NCBI GenBank assembly: GCA_016742175.1
Contig: JACVCH010000001.1
Coordinates: forward strand, 1 to 64,000
DNA length: 64,000 nucleotides
Direction: 5' to 3'
Origin: Rhizobiaceae bacterium
GTDB lineage: Bacteria > Pseudomonadota > Alphaproteobacteria > Rhizobiales > Rhizobiaceae
Positions within the stretch are counted from its first letter, which is position 1. Each line of letters begins with the position of its first letter. This document shows, piece by piece, positions 9,088-17,949 of the stretch. The notes under the pieces were generated by a model, which searched no databases, had not been told where the DNA came from, and saw nothing but the letters and a program-made list of their open reading frames with translations. The translations under genes and the position numbers were made by a program.

Positions 9088-10311
9088 TCACTCGCCGTGG
9101 CCCGCGATCATCATCGCCTCGAGCGCCAGGCGCTCCGATTTCTTCATGCGCTCGGATTCGGACTTCAGTTGGCCGCAGGCGGCGAGGATATCGCGGCCGC
9201 GGGGGGTGCGGATCGGCGAGGCGTACCCGGCCGCGTTGACGTAGTCGGCGAACTTCTCGATCTGCTCCCAGTCCGAGCACTGGTAGTTGGAGCCCGGCCA
9301 CGGGTTGAACGGGATCAGGTTGATCTTGGCCGGGATGCCGCGCAGGAGTTTTACCAGCGCCTTGGCGTCGTCCATCGAATCGTTGATGTCCTTGAGCATC
9401 ACATACTCGAAAGTGATGCGGCGGGCGTTCGACAGGCCGGGATAATCGCGGCAGGCCTGGATCAACTGTTCCAGCGGGTACTTCTTGTTGATCGGCACCA
9501 GAACGTCGCGCAGATCGTCGTTCACGGCGTGAAGCGAGATCGCCAGCATGACGCCGAGCTCGTCGCCGGTGCGGTAGATTTCCGGCACGACGCCGGAGGT
9601 TGACAGCGTGATGCGCCTCTTCGACAGGGAAAGCCCGTCGCCGTCGGAGGCGATCAGCAGCGTCTTCTTCACCTCCTCGAAATTGTAGAGCGGTTCGCCC
9701 ATGCCCATCATGACGATGTTGGTGATCTTGCGCCCTTCGGCGGGCACGATCGCGCCATCCGGCGTGTCGCGATCGGGGAAGTCGCCGAGCCGGTCGCGCG
9801 CCGTCATCAACTGGGCGAGGATCTCCTCGGCCGTCAGGTTGCGCACCAGCTTCTGCGTGCCGGTGTGGCAGAAGGTGCAGGTCAGGGTGCAGCCGACCTG
9901 GCTCGAAATGCACAGCGTGCCGCGCCCCTCTTCAGGAATGTAGACGGTCTCGATCTCGACGGGACGCCCGGCGCCGCGCGGGGGAAAGCGGAACAGCCAT
10001 TTGCGCGTGCCGTCCTCGGAAATCTGCTCCTCGACGATTTCAGGACGCGAGATCGCGAACGCGTCCGCGAGCCTGGCCCGCAACTCCTTGGAAATGTTGA
10101 ACATGTGCCCGAAATCGGAGACGCCGCGCACGTAGAGCCAGTGCCAGAGCTGCTGGACGCGCATCTTGCGCTGCTTTTCGGGAATGCCGATCGCGCCCAG
10201 CGCCTCGGCCATCTCGGCCCGCGACATGCCGATCAGCGACGGCTTTTCGGCGCTCTTCGGGCGAAGCGCGGAGCGGGTCTGCGGCTGGGTCAGGTCGAGC
10301 GTCAGGGTCAT
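9088..10311 (-). CDS. rlmN: 23S rRNA (adenine2503-C2)-methyltransferase, dual-specificity RlmN
   Basis: A 407-residue radical SAM enzyme that methylates C2 of A2503 in 23S rRNA and, in this family, A37 of some tRNAs. The CxxxCxxC cluster motif is C141, C145 and C148 ([11 protein letters not shown]). The [11 protein letters not shown] motif for SAM binding and the C-terminal catalytic cysteine in [10 protein letters not shown] are present. An N-terminal accessory domain covers about residues 30-110. Length and motifs are complete. Confidence 0.97.
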   Translation of the reverse strand: MTLTLDLTQPQTRSALRPKSAEKPSLIGMSRAEMAEALGAIGIPEKQRKMRVQQLWHWLYVRGVSDFGHMFNISKELRARLADAFAISRPEIVEEQISEDGTRKWLFRFPPRGAGRPVEIETVYIPEEGRGTLCISSQVGCTLTCTFCHTGTQKLVRNLTAEEILAQLMTARDRLGDFPDRDTPDGAIVPAEGRKITNIVMMGMGEPLYNFEEVKKTLLIASDGDGLSLSKRRITLSTSGVVPEIYRTGDELGVMLAISLHAVNDDLRDVLVPINKKYPLEQLIQACRDYPGLSNARRITFEYVMLKDINDSMDDAKALVKLLRGIPAKINLIPFNPWPGSNYQCSDWEQIEKFADYVNAAGYASPIRTPRGRDILAACGQLKSESERMKKSERLALEAMMIAGHGE

Positions 10312-10451
10312 CGGTCGGTGATCTCGGAAATCTGGACAATCGCGGCGGCTGGAATTTCCCCGTTCCTATCACGAACGGGTCTTCGCCGCTAATCGGGCGG
10401 CGCTGGCGCCGGCCCGTCGGTGGCGCTCACATAAGCGACATTGCGGCAAAT

Positions 10452-10482
10452 GAAAAGGCCGGAGCGTGAAGCCCCGGCCTTC
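10452..10482 (-). terminator. Terminator after the ialB-like gene
   Basis: Inverted repeat AAGGCCGG ... CCGGCCTT with an 11-12 nt centre, followed on the minus strand by TTTTC. It lies about 20-50 bases after the stop of the IalB family gene. Confidence 0.65.
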
Positions 10483-10502
10483 GATCGATCTGAAAGGCGA
10501 TC

Positions 10503-11006
10503 CTAGCTGCAGTTCTGGATCGAGCTCAGGGCGGCCGTGATGCCGCGCAGCGAGAAGGTGTAGTTGGTCGGATTGCCGCGACCCGAGGTCGCCGAAATCT
10601 TCATGTCGGCGCCGGCGCGCATGGAGGCGATCAGTTCGCCTTCCTGGGCGGCGTTCTCCAGCCAGGCGGAGGTGCCGCGCGTGAACATGGAATAGCTCTT
10701 GTCGCCGACCTGGACCGTGACCTTGGAATTGGCCTGCAGGTCGTAGGAGGCGATGAATTGCGGCTCGTAGGAGACGTTCTGGCCCGGCTTCTGGCTGACG
10801 AAGAAGAAGATGTCGCCATGGTTGAGGCTCGTCGGCTGCTTGTCGGTCGGAACCGTCAGCACGTAGCAGACGCGGCCGCCGTCACCCTCGTAGGAATAGG
10901 TGCCCCAGGCATTGTGCTGGCCGATCTTGGTGGCGGACTGGGCGAGTGCCGGCGTGGCGAGAGCGACCATGCTGAGGCAGGAGAGTGTCGCGATTGTTCT
11001 GCGCAT
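10503..11006 (-). CDS. Invasion-associated locus B (IalB) family protein
   Basis: A 167-residue secreted protein with a signal peptide (about residues 1-22, LATPALAQ). The body matches the IalB family: a KIGQHNAWGTYSYE start, a central FFVSQKPG region, and a C-terminal SLRGITAALSSIQNC with a single terminal cysteine. IalB was first linked to erythrocyte invasion in Bartonella, but the family is widespread in free-living Hyphomicrobiales, where its role is not known. It is probably periplasmic and monocistronic, with its own terminator. Confidence 0.9.
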   Translation of the reverse strand: MRRTIATLSCLSMVALATPALAQSATKIGQHNAWGTYSYEGDGGRVCYVLTVPTDKQPTSLNHGDIFFFVSQKPGQNVSYEPQFIASYDLQANSKVTVQVGDKSYSMFTRGTSAWLENAAQEGELIASMRAGADMKISATSGRGNPTNYTFSLRGITAALSSIQNCS

Positions 11007-11382
11007 GGCTTACCTTGGTTCCCTGTCTGATCGTTTTGGACTGGTTAACGAAACGGGTCGAAAAGGCCCGAATTGCCTCGAATTTTACGGAAACGGGGTT
11101 ACCAAAAAATAAACCGGCTGGCAGCGGCTGGCTGGCATTCGCGGTTTCCCCTCCCATGCCCGAACGCGTCGCCCGGATCAGGGTGTATGCGATGTCCCTG
11201 AAATGACCTTGAAACGGGCAAAGGCGGCAAGATTTTGACTGAATGTGTCAGGACGTGAACTCGGCCGAGCGCCGGCCGGCCTTATGGAATGATCCGAAAC
11301 CGGATTCCCCTTTCATGTCCAATGCACTAGTCTTTGCTAAAACAGCGGCAACCCGGCCGCTCGGGAGAGTTTGCCGCCTCGC
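11007..11382. other. Divergent intergenic region, ialB-like gene / ECF sigma gene
   Basis: 376 bases without a convincing gene; the short frames inside have no Shine-Dalgarno sequence or domain. It must hold promoters for both flanking genes. A TGATCC hexamer at 11290-11295 resembles the -35 element of promoters used by RpoE/ChrR-type sigma factors, inside an imperfect GGAAT...ATTCC repeat (11286-11308), but I see no matching -10. GGGAGAG at 11362-11368 is a possible ribosome site for the sigma gene. Confidence 0.5.
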
Positions 11383-11958
11383 ATGACGACCCTGTCTCCA
11401 CAAGACCATGCCAGGCTGGCGGCCCGCGTGGCCGTCGATCGCGACCGCGCCGCCTTCGAAGCCCTGTTCGATCATTTCGCGCCGCGCGTGAACGGCTATC
11501 TGCAGCGGCTCGGCATGGATCGGGCGCAGGCCGAGGATCTCGCGCAGGAGGTGTTGGCGGTGCTCTGGCACAAGGCGCATCTGTTCGATCCCGCCAAGTC
11601 CTCGCTCGCCACCTGGCTCTATCGCGTCGCGCGCAACCGGCGCATCGACCATTTGCGCCGCGACAAGTCGGACCGGATCGATCCGGCCGACCCGATCTTC
11701 GAGCCGGATGCGCCAGAACCCGCTGACGAGGCCGTCGACGCCGCCCGCCGCGACCAGCGCATCAGGCTGGCGCTCGGCGCGCTGCCGCCTGAGCAGATCG
11801 AACTGATCCGCCTCGCCTTCTTCACCGGGCTGACGCACAGCCAGATCGCCGAGACGACCGGCGTTCCGCTCGGCACCGTCAAGTCGCGGATACGGCTCGC
11901 CTTCTCGCGGCTGCGCAAGGCGCTGGAGGCCGACGCGCAGGTGGACACTGACGTTTAA
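11383..11958 (+). CDS. ECF-type RNA polymerase sigma factor (RpoE/ChrR-like group)
   Basis: A 191-residue sigma-70 family protein of the extracytoplasmic-function type. The sigma2 region (about residues 20-90) contains AEDLAQEVLAVLWHKA and SLATWLYRVARNRRIDHLRR; the sigma4 region (about 125-180) contains LPPEQIELIRLAFF and GVPLGTVKSRIRLAFSRLR. The sequence resembles the group that pairs with ChrR zinc anti-sigma factors and responds to singlet oxygen. No anti-sigma gene follows: the next gene is convergent. ATG at 11383 is preferred; a TTG at 11371 would add four residues but sits almost on the GGGAGAG. Confidence 0.9.
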   Translation: MTTLSPQDHARLAARVAVDRDRAAFEALFDHFAPRVNGYLQRLGMDRAQAEDLAQEVLAVLWHKAHLFDPAKSSLATWLYRVARNRRIDHLRRDKSDRIDPADPIFEPDAPEPADEAVDAARRDQRIRLALGALPPEQIELIRLAFFTGLTHSQIAETTGVPLGTVKSRIRLAFSRLRKALEADAQVDTDV

Positions 11959-11961
11959 AGG

Positions 11962-12342
11962 CTAGGCCGAGCGGGCGAAGCGCTCGATGGCGGCCTGCGC
12001 GGCCTTGCGATGCTGCGGCTTGATGTTGGCGCGCATGTTGGCGATCGCGGCGGTCAGCACCGCGATGTCGTCGGTGAAGCCGAGGCCGAGGATAAAATCC
12101 GGCACCATGTCGAAGGGCAGGACGAAATAGGCGAGCGCGGCGAGGAGCGTTCCGCGCACGCGCAACGGCGTCTTCGGGTCGAGTGCGCAGAAATAGGCGG
12201 CGACGAGTTCGTCGGCGAAGGGAATGTGGCGCGAGGCGCGCTTGAAGGTGCGCCAGAACCCGCTGGCGACACGGCGCGCTCGCTCCTGATCCGTGTGGCT
12301 GTCGCCCGGTTCGAGAATGTCGTCGATGGTCGCCTGCTTCAT
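11962..12342 (-). CDS. YkvA family (DUF1232) membrane protein
   Basis: A 126-residue protein with the DUF1232 core: the segment around LLAALAYFVLPFDMVPDFI (about residues 66-84) and GFTDDIAVLTAAI. The family is found in many bacteria and its function is unknown. The core is partly hydrophobic, suggesting membrane association. It converges with the sigma-factor gene, with stops only three bases apart. Confidence 0.88.
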   Translation of the reverse strand: MKQATIDDILEPGDSHTDQERARRVASGFWRTFKRASRHIPFADELVAAYFCALDPKTPLRVRGTLLAALAYFVLPFDMVPDFILGLGFTDDIAVLTAAIANMRANIKPQHRKAAQAAIERFARSA

Positions 12343-12394
12343 CGGTGTTCGATCCCGTTAAACGGGTGAGACATGGGATCGACGCGAAAGCGCT

Positions 12395-12691
12395 TCAAGC
12401 CTGGAAGAATTTGTCGAAGCGCTTCGCCATGTCAACGTCGCGCTGCGACAGTCCGCCGACATCGTGCGAGGTCAGCCGCACGTCGACGCGGTTGTAGACG
12501 TTCGACCATTCGGGATGGTGGTCGGCCTTTTCGGCGGCGAGCGCGCAGCGGGTCATGAAGCCGAAGGCCTGGCTGAAAGTCTTGAACTTGAAGCCGCGCG
12601 AGATGCCCTTGCCGTCGGCGTCCAGCTTCCAGTCCGGCAGCGCCTCGAGCGCTGCCGCGATATCCGTCTGCGAAAGGGCGTCCTTCGCCAT
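12395..12691 (-). CDS. phhB: 4a-hydroxytetrahydrobiopterin dehydratase (PCD/DCoH)
   Basis: A 98-residue protein covering the whole pterin-4a-carbinolamine dehydratase domain. It dehydrates 4a-hydroxytetrahydrobiopterin to quinonoid dihydropterin; in bacteria without phenylalanine hydroxylase it may serve molybdopterin or another pterin pathway. The active-site signature KADHHPEW and the later [12 protein letters not shown] are present. The ATG overlaps the thpR stop by one base (TGATG), so translation is coupled. No phenylalanine hydroxylase gene is in the window, so the physiological substrate is uncertain. Confidence 0.93.
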   Translation of the reverse strand: MAKDALSQTDIAAALEALPDWKLDADGKGISRGFKFKTFSQAFGFMTRCALAAEKADHHPEWSNVYNRVDVRLTSHDVGGLSQRDVDMAKRFDKFFQA

Positions 12692-13287
12692 CAGCGCGGC
12701 GTCCATGCCGGCTGGGGCAGATGCGCCCGGCCGCCCCGCAAGGCCGGCTCGATCTGGTCGAGCGGCCAGGCCTCCTCGACGACATAGGGGCCGCCGCCGA
12801 TCGAATCGCGCGACGACATCATGACGAAGCGACCGATCCGGAACGGCGCGGTGGAGAAATTGCCGCGCATGGACAGGTAGTGCGCGACTTCGCCCGGTGA
12901 GACGTTGCGCAGCCGCGCGACCGTCACATGCGGGGTGAACCTGCGCGCATCCGCCGGCAGGCCGAGGCGCTGGCCGATCCGCTCGATCTCGGCCTGCAGC
13001 GCATTGAGTTCGGGCGAGGGCGCGACGCCGGCATAGACCGAATGCGGCTTCTTCGAACCGAAGGCGCCGACGCCGGACAGCGCCAGCGTGAAGGAGGGAC
13101 GGCGGATGCGGTCGAGTGCGCCGGCGATTTCGTCGGCCACATGGCCCTGGACGTCGCCATAGAAGCGCAGGGTCAAATGGTAGTTCTCGGGGTCGATCCA
13201 GCGTGCGCCGGGCAGGCCGCCGCGCAGGAGGGAGAGCGAAAGGGCGGCGTCGCGCGGAATTTCGAGGGCTGTGAAAAGTCGCGGCAT
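12691..13287 (-). CDS. thpR: RNA 2',3'-cyclic phosphodiesterase
   Basis: A 198-residue 2H phosphoesterase. The two catalytic motifs are HLTLRF (about residue 37) and HVTVARL (about residue 117), the expected spacing for the ThpR/LigT family, which hydrolyses 2',3'-cyclic phosphate RNA ends. It starts [11 protein letters not shown] at 13287, preceded by GGAAGGA; the frame upstream is open to 13578 but has no family similarity. Coupled to the PCD gene. Confidence 0.93.
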   Translation of the reverse strand: MPRLFTALEIPRDAALSLSLLRGGLPGARWIDPENYHLTLRFYGDVQGHVADEIAGALDRIRRPSFTLALSGVGAFGSKKPHSVYAGVAPSPELNALQAEIERIGQRLGLPADARRFTPHVTVARLRNVSPGEVAHYLSMRGNFSTAPFRIGRFVMMSSRDSIGGGPYVVEEAWPLDQIEPALRGGRAHLPQPAWTPR

Positions 13288-13587
13288 GGTCTGGTCCTTC
13301 CCCAAATCCGGCCGGCTGCTGACGTGAGCAGGCGGCGTGCACCGCTTCGGCGCGTGATTGCCTGGAAGGCGCCGAAGCCGGAATGTCAGCCCGAAGATCG
13401 GGCGGCGAACCGGTCGGCGAAAAACGACGCTTTGCAGTGCGGCATCTGCCGTCCGGGACTTTCTCCGGCACTTCGAGACCGGCTCTGGCCCTCCTCGAAT
13501 CGACTGCGTCTGGTATTCAAGCGAATCACCGGCGGCTTCGTTCCGCAAGCGATTTTGCAGCGCAGCGTAATTCATCAACCGTTAACG
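13288..13587. other. Intergenic region between arylesterase and thpR
   Basis: About 300 bases between two minus-strand genes. Open frames here are extensions or GC-rich shadows with no domain. A GTTAACGTTA palindromic stretch lies at about 13576-13587 next to the arylesterase stop. I see no clear terminator and no sure promoter. Confidence 0.4.
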
Positions 13588-14223
13588 TTACCCTTGCGCC
13601 GCGATATAGGCCTCGACCATCGGCAGCACGCCCTCGACCATCCGGTCGACGCCGGCCGCGCTCGGGTGCATCCGGTCGTCGAGCGTCATGCCCGAAACGG
13701 TGGTCACGCCGTCGAGGAAGAACGGGTAGAGCTCGACGTCGAACCGGCCTGCGAGCTCCGGATAGATGCCGTTGAACCGTTCGCCATAGGATGCGCCGAG
13801 GTTCGGCGCGGCGAGCATGCCCATCAGCATCACGTCGATGTCGCGGGCGTCGAGCCGTTCCAGCATCTCGGTCAGGTTGTTCTCGGTCACGCCGGGGTCG
13901 ACGCCGCGCAGCATGTCATTGGCGCCAAGGCCCAGAATGACGAGTTGGGTGTCGTCCGGCACCGACCAGTCGAGACGGGCAAGGCCGGCGCTCGTCGTGT
14001 CGCCGGAGACGCCGGCGTTGGCGATCACCACATCGTGACCGCGCGCCTTCAGCGCTTCCTCCAGCCTTTCGGGGAAGGATTCGCCCGGGTTCAACTGGTA
14101 TCCGGCCATCAGACTGTCGCCGAAGGCCACGATCCGAACCGGTTCGGCAATCGCCGAGGCAATACCGACGAAGAGCGCCAGACCGGCTGCGACCAAAACG
14201 CGTATGGAAGAATTGAACGCCAT
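13588..14223 (-). CDS. tesA: Periplasmic SGNH-hydrolase arylesterase (TesA-like)
   Basis: A 211-residue protein with a signal peptide (about residues 1-26). GDSL/SGNH blocks are complete: FGDSLMAG with nucleophile S37, the glycine block near NAGVSGDTTSAG, GANDM, and the catalytic Asp/His block DRMHPSAAG. It hydrolyses short ester or thioester bonds (arylesterase, lysophospholipase or thioesterase I activity). It is divergent from a YbbA/YbbP exporter; tesA beside ybbA-ybbP is a conserved arrangement in proteobacteria, so the products may act on a common lipid or toxic substrate. The start is ATG at 14223. Confidence 0.93.
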   Translation of the reverse strand: MAFNSSIRVLVAAGLALFVGIASAIAEPVRIVAFGDSLMAGYQLNPGESFPERLEEALKARGHDVVIANAGVSGDTTSAGLARLDWSVPDDTQLVILGLGANDMLRGVDPGVTENNLTEMLERLDARDIDVMLMGMLAAPNLGASYGERFNGIYPELAGRFDVELYPFFLDGVTTVSGMTLDDRMHPSAAGVDRMVEGVLPMVEAYIAAQG

Positions 14224-14311
14224 CACCCACAACCCATATGAAACCCGCCGGTTCGCCGGCCCGTCAGGGAACGACCGTTCCCGCTTCAAGCGCATATAGG
14301 AGCGATCGGCC

Positions 14312-15010
14312 GTGACTAAACCCGTCATCGAGATGAAAGACGTTTCGCTCACGCTCGGCGAGGGCGCATCGTCGGTCCATGTCCTGAAGGGCATTAGCCT
14401 CGACATCGCCGCCGGCGAGACGGCCGGTATCGTCGGCCCGTCCGGGTCGGGCAAGTCGACGCTCCTGATGGTGCTCGCCGGCCTGGAGCGCATCGATGCA
14501 GGCCAGATCCGCATCGCCGGCGAAGATCTGACGGCGATGAGCGAGGATCAGCTCGCCGCCTTTCGCGGCCGCAATGTCGGCATCGTGTTCCAGTCCTTCC
14601 ACCTGATCCCGAACATGACCGCGCTCGAAAACGTCGCCGTGCCGCTGGAACTCGCCGGCCGCGACGACGCCTTCGCCATCGCCGAGCGCGAACTTGCCGA
14701 GGTTGGGCTGAAGGACCGGCTGACGCATTATCCGGGCGAGCTTTCGGGCGGCGAACAGCAGCGCGTCGCCATCGCCCGCGCGCTGGCGCCCTCCCCGCGC
14801 CTCCTCATCGCCGACGAGCCGACCGGCAATCTCGACCAGGCGACCGGCCGCCAGATCGCCGACATGCTGTTCGCCAAGGCCATCGAGCGCGACATGACGT
14901 TGATGCTGGTGACGCATGATCCGGCACTGGCGGCGCGGTGCTCGCGCCAGATCGCGATTCGGTCGGGGCGGATCGAGAGCGAGCCGCAATTGCAGGCGGT
15001 GCGGGCGTGA
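14312..15010 (+). CDS. ybbA: ABC transporter ATP-binding protein (YbbA/LolD-like)
   Basis: A 232-residue ATPase with Walker A GPSGSGKST (residues 42-50), signature LSGGEQQR (144-151) and Walker B LLIADEP (164-170). It belongs to the MacB/LolD group that pairs with FtsX-type permeases. It starts with GTG at 14312. The partner permease gene follows after a palindromic element. Likely role: energising export or lipid/lipoprotein handling; substrate unknown. Confidence 0.93.
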   Translation: MTKPVIEMKDVSLTLGEGASSVHVLKGISLDIAAGETAGIVGPSGSGKSTLLMVLAGLERIDAGQIRIAGEDLTAMSEDQLAAFRGRNVGIVFQSFHLIPNMTALENVAVPLELAGRDDAFAIAERELAEVGLKDRLTHYPGELSGGEQQRVAIARALAPSPRLLIADEPTGNLDQATGRQIADMLFAKAIERDMTLMLVTHDPALAARCSRQIAIRSGRIESEPQLQAVRA

Positions 15011-15043
15011 TGGGGATGGTTGAATCGCATTTGCCCTATGTTG

Positions 15044-15155
15044 CCCCCCTCTGTCCTGCCGGACATCTCCCCCGCAAGGGGGGAGATCACGCTCGTCGTC
15101 AATGCGGGCCAATCTCCCCCCTCGCGGGGGAGATGTCCGGCAGGACAGAGGGGGG
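15044..15155. repeat. Palindromic intergenic element, family A copy 1
   Basis: Outer arms of about 30 bp (CCCCCCTCTGTCCTG... and its exact complement) enclose about 52 bases, which themselves carry GGGGGGAGAT/ATCTCCCCCC arms. Each half can also fold alone (ATCTCCCCC-gcaa-GGGGGAGAT), so the element can form one long stem or a Y-shaped structure. It lies in the 184-bp gap between ybbA and ybbP. Three related copies lie at 28832, 31590 and 46911. Confidence 0.95.
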
Positions 15156-15194
15156 CGCGAAGGAACACATAACCTGCCGAATGGAGCGATTGGC

Positions 15195-17741
15195 ATGACC
15201 TCCCGCCACCTCGCCCTCGCCTTCCGCTTCGCCGGCCGCGAAATGCGCGCCGGCCTTTCCGGCTTCCTTATCTTCATCGCGTGCATCGCGCTCGGCGTCG
15301 CCGCCATCGGTGGCGTCAACTCGGTCGCGCAGGCGATCACGCTCGGCGTATCGAACCAGGGCCAGACCTTGCTCGGCGGCGACATGCGCTTCGAGCTCAA
15401 CCAGCGCGAGACCACGCCGGACGAAGCCGCGTTCCTGGCCGCGCTCGGCGACGTGACCCACACGGCCGGCATCCGCTCGATGGTGCGGCTGGAAGACGGC
15501 TCGGACCAGACGCTTGTCGAGGCCAAGGCCGTCGATGGCGCCTATCCGCTCTATGGCGCGGTCGAGACCACGCTCACCGATCCCATCACGACGCAGATCG
15601 AGGAACGCGACGGCGTCTTCGGCGCGGTGGCGCCGGACATCCTGTTCCAGCGGCTCGGGCTCGAGATCGGTGACCGCGTCGTCCTCGGCGACCAGGTTTT
15701 CGAGCTGCGCGCCGAACTCCTGACCGAGCCCGACGCGATTTCGGACGGGTTCGGCCTCGCACCGCGCCTGATGGTCTCGATCGACGGCCTGCACGCCTCC
15801 GGCCTGTTGCAGGAAGGCAGCCTCGTCGAGCATGGCTACAAGATCCGCATGCCGCTCGGTACGTCGGAAGACGAGATCGCGGCCGTGCAGGCCGAGGCGG
15901 GTGAGCGCTTCCCCGAAGCCGGCTGGTCGATCCGCTCGCGCACCAATGCCGCGCCGTCCCTCTCGTCCAACATCGAGCGCTTCTCGCAGTTCCTGACGCT
16001 GGTCGGGCTGACCGCGCTGGTTGTCGGCGGGGTGGGCGTCGCAAACGCCGTACGCGCCTATCTCGACGCCAAGCGCGGCGTCATCGCCACCTTCAAGAGC
16101 CTCGGCGCATCGGGCGCGCTGGTCTTTTCCATCTACCTGATCCAGATCCTGATCATCGCCGGCGTCGGGATCGCCATCGGGCTCGTGCTCGCCGCGATCA
16201 TGCCGTTCGCGGCGAGCGCGATGCTCGCCAACGTGCTGCCGATCCCGTCCGAAGGCGGCATCTATCCGGGTGCGCTGGCGCTCGCCGCGCTGTTCGGCCT
16301 GATGGTGACGCTCGCCTTCGCCATATTGCCGCTCGGCCGCGCACGCGACGTGCCGGCCACCGCGCTCTTTCGCGAACTCGGCCTCGAAGGCCGCGGCATG
16401 CCGCGCGCGGTCTACGTGCTGTCGGCCGCGACGATCGCGGTCCTCCTCGCCTTCCTCGCCGTCTGGTTCTCCGACGACCGGCGCATCGCGACCATCTTCG
16501 TCGGCGCGACCATCTTCGCCTTCCTCGTCCTGCGCATCGTGGGCAACCTCGTGCAGACGCTCGCCCGGCGCTCGCCGCGCGTCTCCTCCACTGCGCTCCG
16601 GCTCGCGCTCGGCAACGTCCATCGCCCCGGCGCGCTGACGCCGTCGGTCGTCCTGTCGCTCGGCCTCGGCCTGACGCTCCTCGTCACGCTCGCGCTGATC
16701 GACGGCAACCTCCGCCGGCAGATTTCCGGCAATCTGCCCGAGCAGGCGCCGAACTTCTTCTTCGTCGATATCCAGGCGAGCGAGGTGGAAGATTTCGCCG
16801 CGCTGGTCGAGGCTGAAGCGCCCGAGGGCAAGCTCATCCGCGTGCCGATGCTGCGCGGCCGGGTGATGGAGATCAACGATGTCGACGTGCGCGAGATCGA
16901 GGTGCCGCCGGAAGGCGCCTGGGTGCTGCGCGGCGACCGCGGCATCACCTATGCCCGCAACGCGCCGGAAAACTCGACGCTGTCCGAAGGCGAATGGTGG
17001 CCGGAGGATTACGACGGCGAGCCGCTCGTCTCGTTCGCCGCCGAAGAGGGCAGCGAGATCGGCCTCAAGCTCGGCGACACGATCACCGTCAACGTGCTCG
17101 GGCGCAACGTTACCGCGCGCATCGCCAATTTCCGCCAGGTCGAGTGGGAATCGATGGGCATCAATTTCGTCATGGTGTTCTCGCCCAACACTTTTGCCGG
17201 CGCGCCGCATTCCTGGCTGGCGACGCTCGCCGACGACACGGCGACCAATGCCGACGAGGCGCGCATCCTCAACGCAATCACCCGCAACTTCCCGTCGGTG
17301 ACGTCGGTGCGGGTCAAGGACGCGCTCGACATCGTCAACCAGATCGTCGCGCAGCTTGCGGTCGCGATCCGGGCGGCGGCAGGCGTCGCGCTCGTCGCCT
17401 CGGTACTGGTGCTTTCGGGCGCGCTTGCCGCCGGCAACCGGGCGCGGGTGCACGATGCCGTGGTGCTGAAGACGCTCGGCGCGACGCGGCGGACGCTGAT
17501 CACCGCCTTTTCGCTCGAATACACGATCATCGGGCTGGCGACGGCGGTCTTCGCGCTCTTTGCCGGCGGCGTGGCGGCATGGTTCGTGATCGCCCGGATC
17601 ATGGGCCTGCCGTCGGCGTTCCTGCCCGAAGTGGCGGTGTCGACGATCGTCATCGCGCTGGTGCTGACGGTCGGCTTCGGGCTCGTCGGCACGTGGCGCG
17701 TGCTCGGCCACAAGGCGGCACCCGTCTTGCGCGAGCTTTAG
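15195..17741 (+). CDS. ybbP: FtsX-like ABC transporter permease (YbbP family)
   Basis: An 848-residue membrane protein with an N-terminal helix, a large periplasmic domain (about residues 50-250), a block of helices (about 255-510), a second periplasmic domain and three final helices (about 715-845), i.e. two FtsX modules. It forms the membrane part of an exporter with YbbA. The ATG at 15195 follows GGAGCGATTGGC; earlier in-frame starts lie inside the palindromic repeat and are rejected. The last residues HKAAPVLREL are typical for the family. Confidence 0.93.
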   Translation: MTSRHLALAFRFAGREMRAGLSGFLIFIACIALGVAAIGGVNSVAQAITLGVSNQGQTLLGGDMRFELNQRETTPDEAAFLAALGDVTHTAGIRSMVRLEDGSDQTLVEAKAVDGAYPLYGAVETTLTDPITTQIEERDGVFGAVAPDILFQRLGLEIGDRVVLGDQVFELRAELLTEPDAISDGFGLAPRLMVSIDGLHASGLLQEGSLVEHGYKIRMPLGTSEDEIAAVQAEAGERFPEAGWSIRSRTNAAPSLSSNIERFSQFLTLVGLTALVVGGVGVANAVRAYLDAKRGVIATFKSLGASGALVFSIYLIQILIIAGVGIAIGLVLAAIMPFAASAMLANVLPIPSEGGIYPGALALAALFGLMVTLAFAILPLGRARDVPATALFRELGLEGRGMPRAVYVLSAATIAVLLAFLAVWFSDDRRIATIFVGATIFAFLVLRIVGNLVQTLARRSPRVSSTALRLALGNVHRPGALTPSVVLSLGLGLTLLVTLALIDGNLRRQISGNLPEQAPNFFFVDIQASEVEDFAALVEAEAPEGKLIRVPMLRGRVMEINDVDVREIEVPPEGAWVLRGDRGITYARNAPENSTLSEGEWWPEDYDGEPLVSFAAEEGSEIGLKLGDTITVNVLGRNVTARIANFRQVEWESMGINFVMVFSPNTFAGAPHSWLATLADDTATNADEARILNAITRNFPSVTSVRVKDALDIVNQIVAQLAVAIRAAAGVALVASVLVLSGALAAGNRARVHDAVVLKTLGATRRTLITAFSLEYTIIGLATAVFALFAGGVAAWFVIARIMGLPSAFLPEVAVSTIVIALVLTVGFGLVGTWRVLGHKAAPVLREL

Positions 17742-17949
17742 AAACGGCTCACATTGTTGTCAGCATTGACGAATCGGGACCATTTGCCGCCGTTCACGCC
17801 ACATTTCAGCGCCGGTTTGGTCTTGTGATCGTCGCACGGAATGCGCATATTCCGCCACAGGCATGCTGGAGTCCCGCCAGCGGCGCCTGGGCGAATGTCT
17901 GAAGTTTAGCCCGACACCGGACGGGACAGAAGCAAAGAGGACCATTCAC

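Noticed and set aside
10985-11206. 73-codon plus-strand frame in the ialB/sigma gap
   Set aside because: No ribosome site, mixed composition, no family resemblance.
11286-11308. TGATCC and GGAAT...ATTCC as an ECF promoter for the sigma gene
   Set aside because: The -35-like hexamer lacks a matching -10 at usual spacing and the inverted repeat is imperfect, so I did not list a promoter.
15044-15155. Family A repeats as CRISPR repeats or IS ends
   Set aside because: Copies are dispersed singly, without spacers, cas genes, transposase genes or target duplications that I could see.
15099-17711. Long antisense open frame (870 codons) opposite ybbP
   Set aside because: It is rich in Arg, Asp, Glu and Gly with no domain, and mirrors a gene with G/C-rich third positions. 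Such shadows are expected at this GC content.
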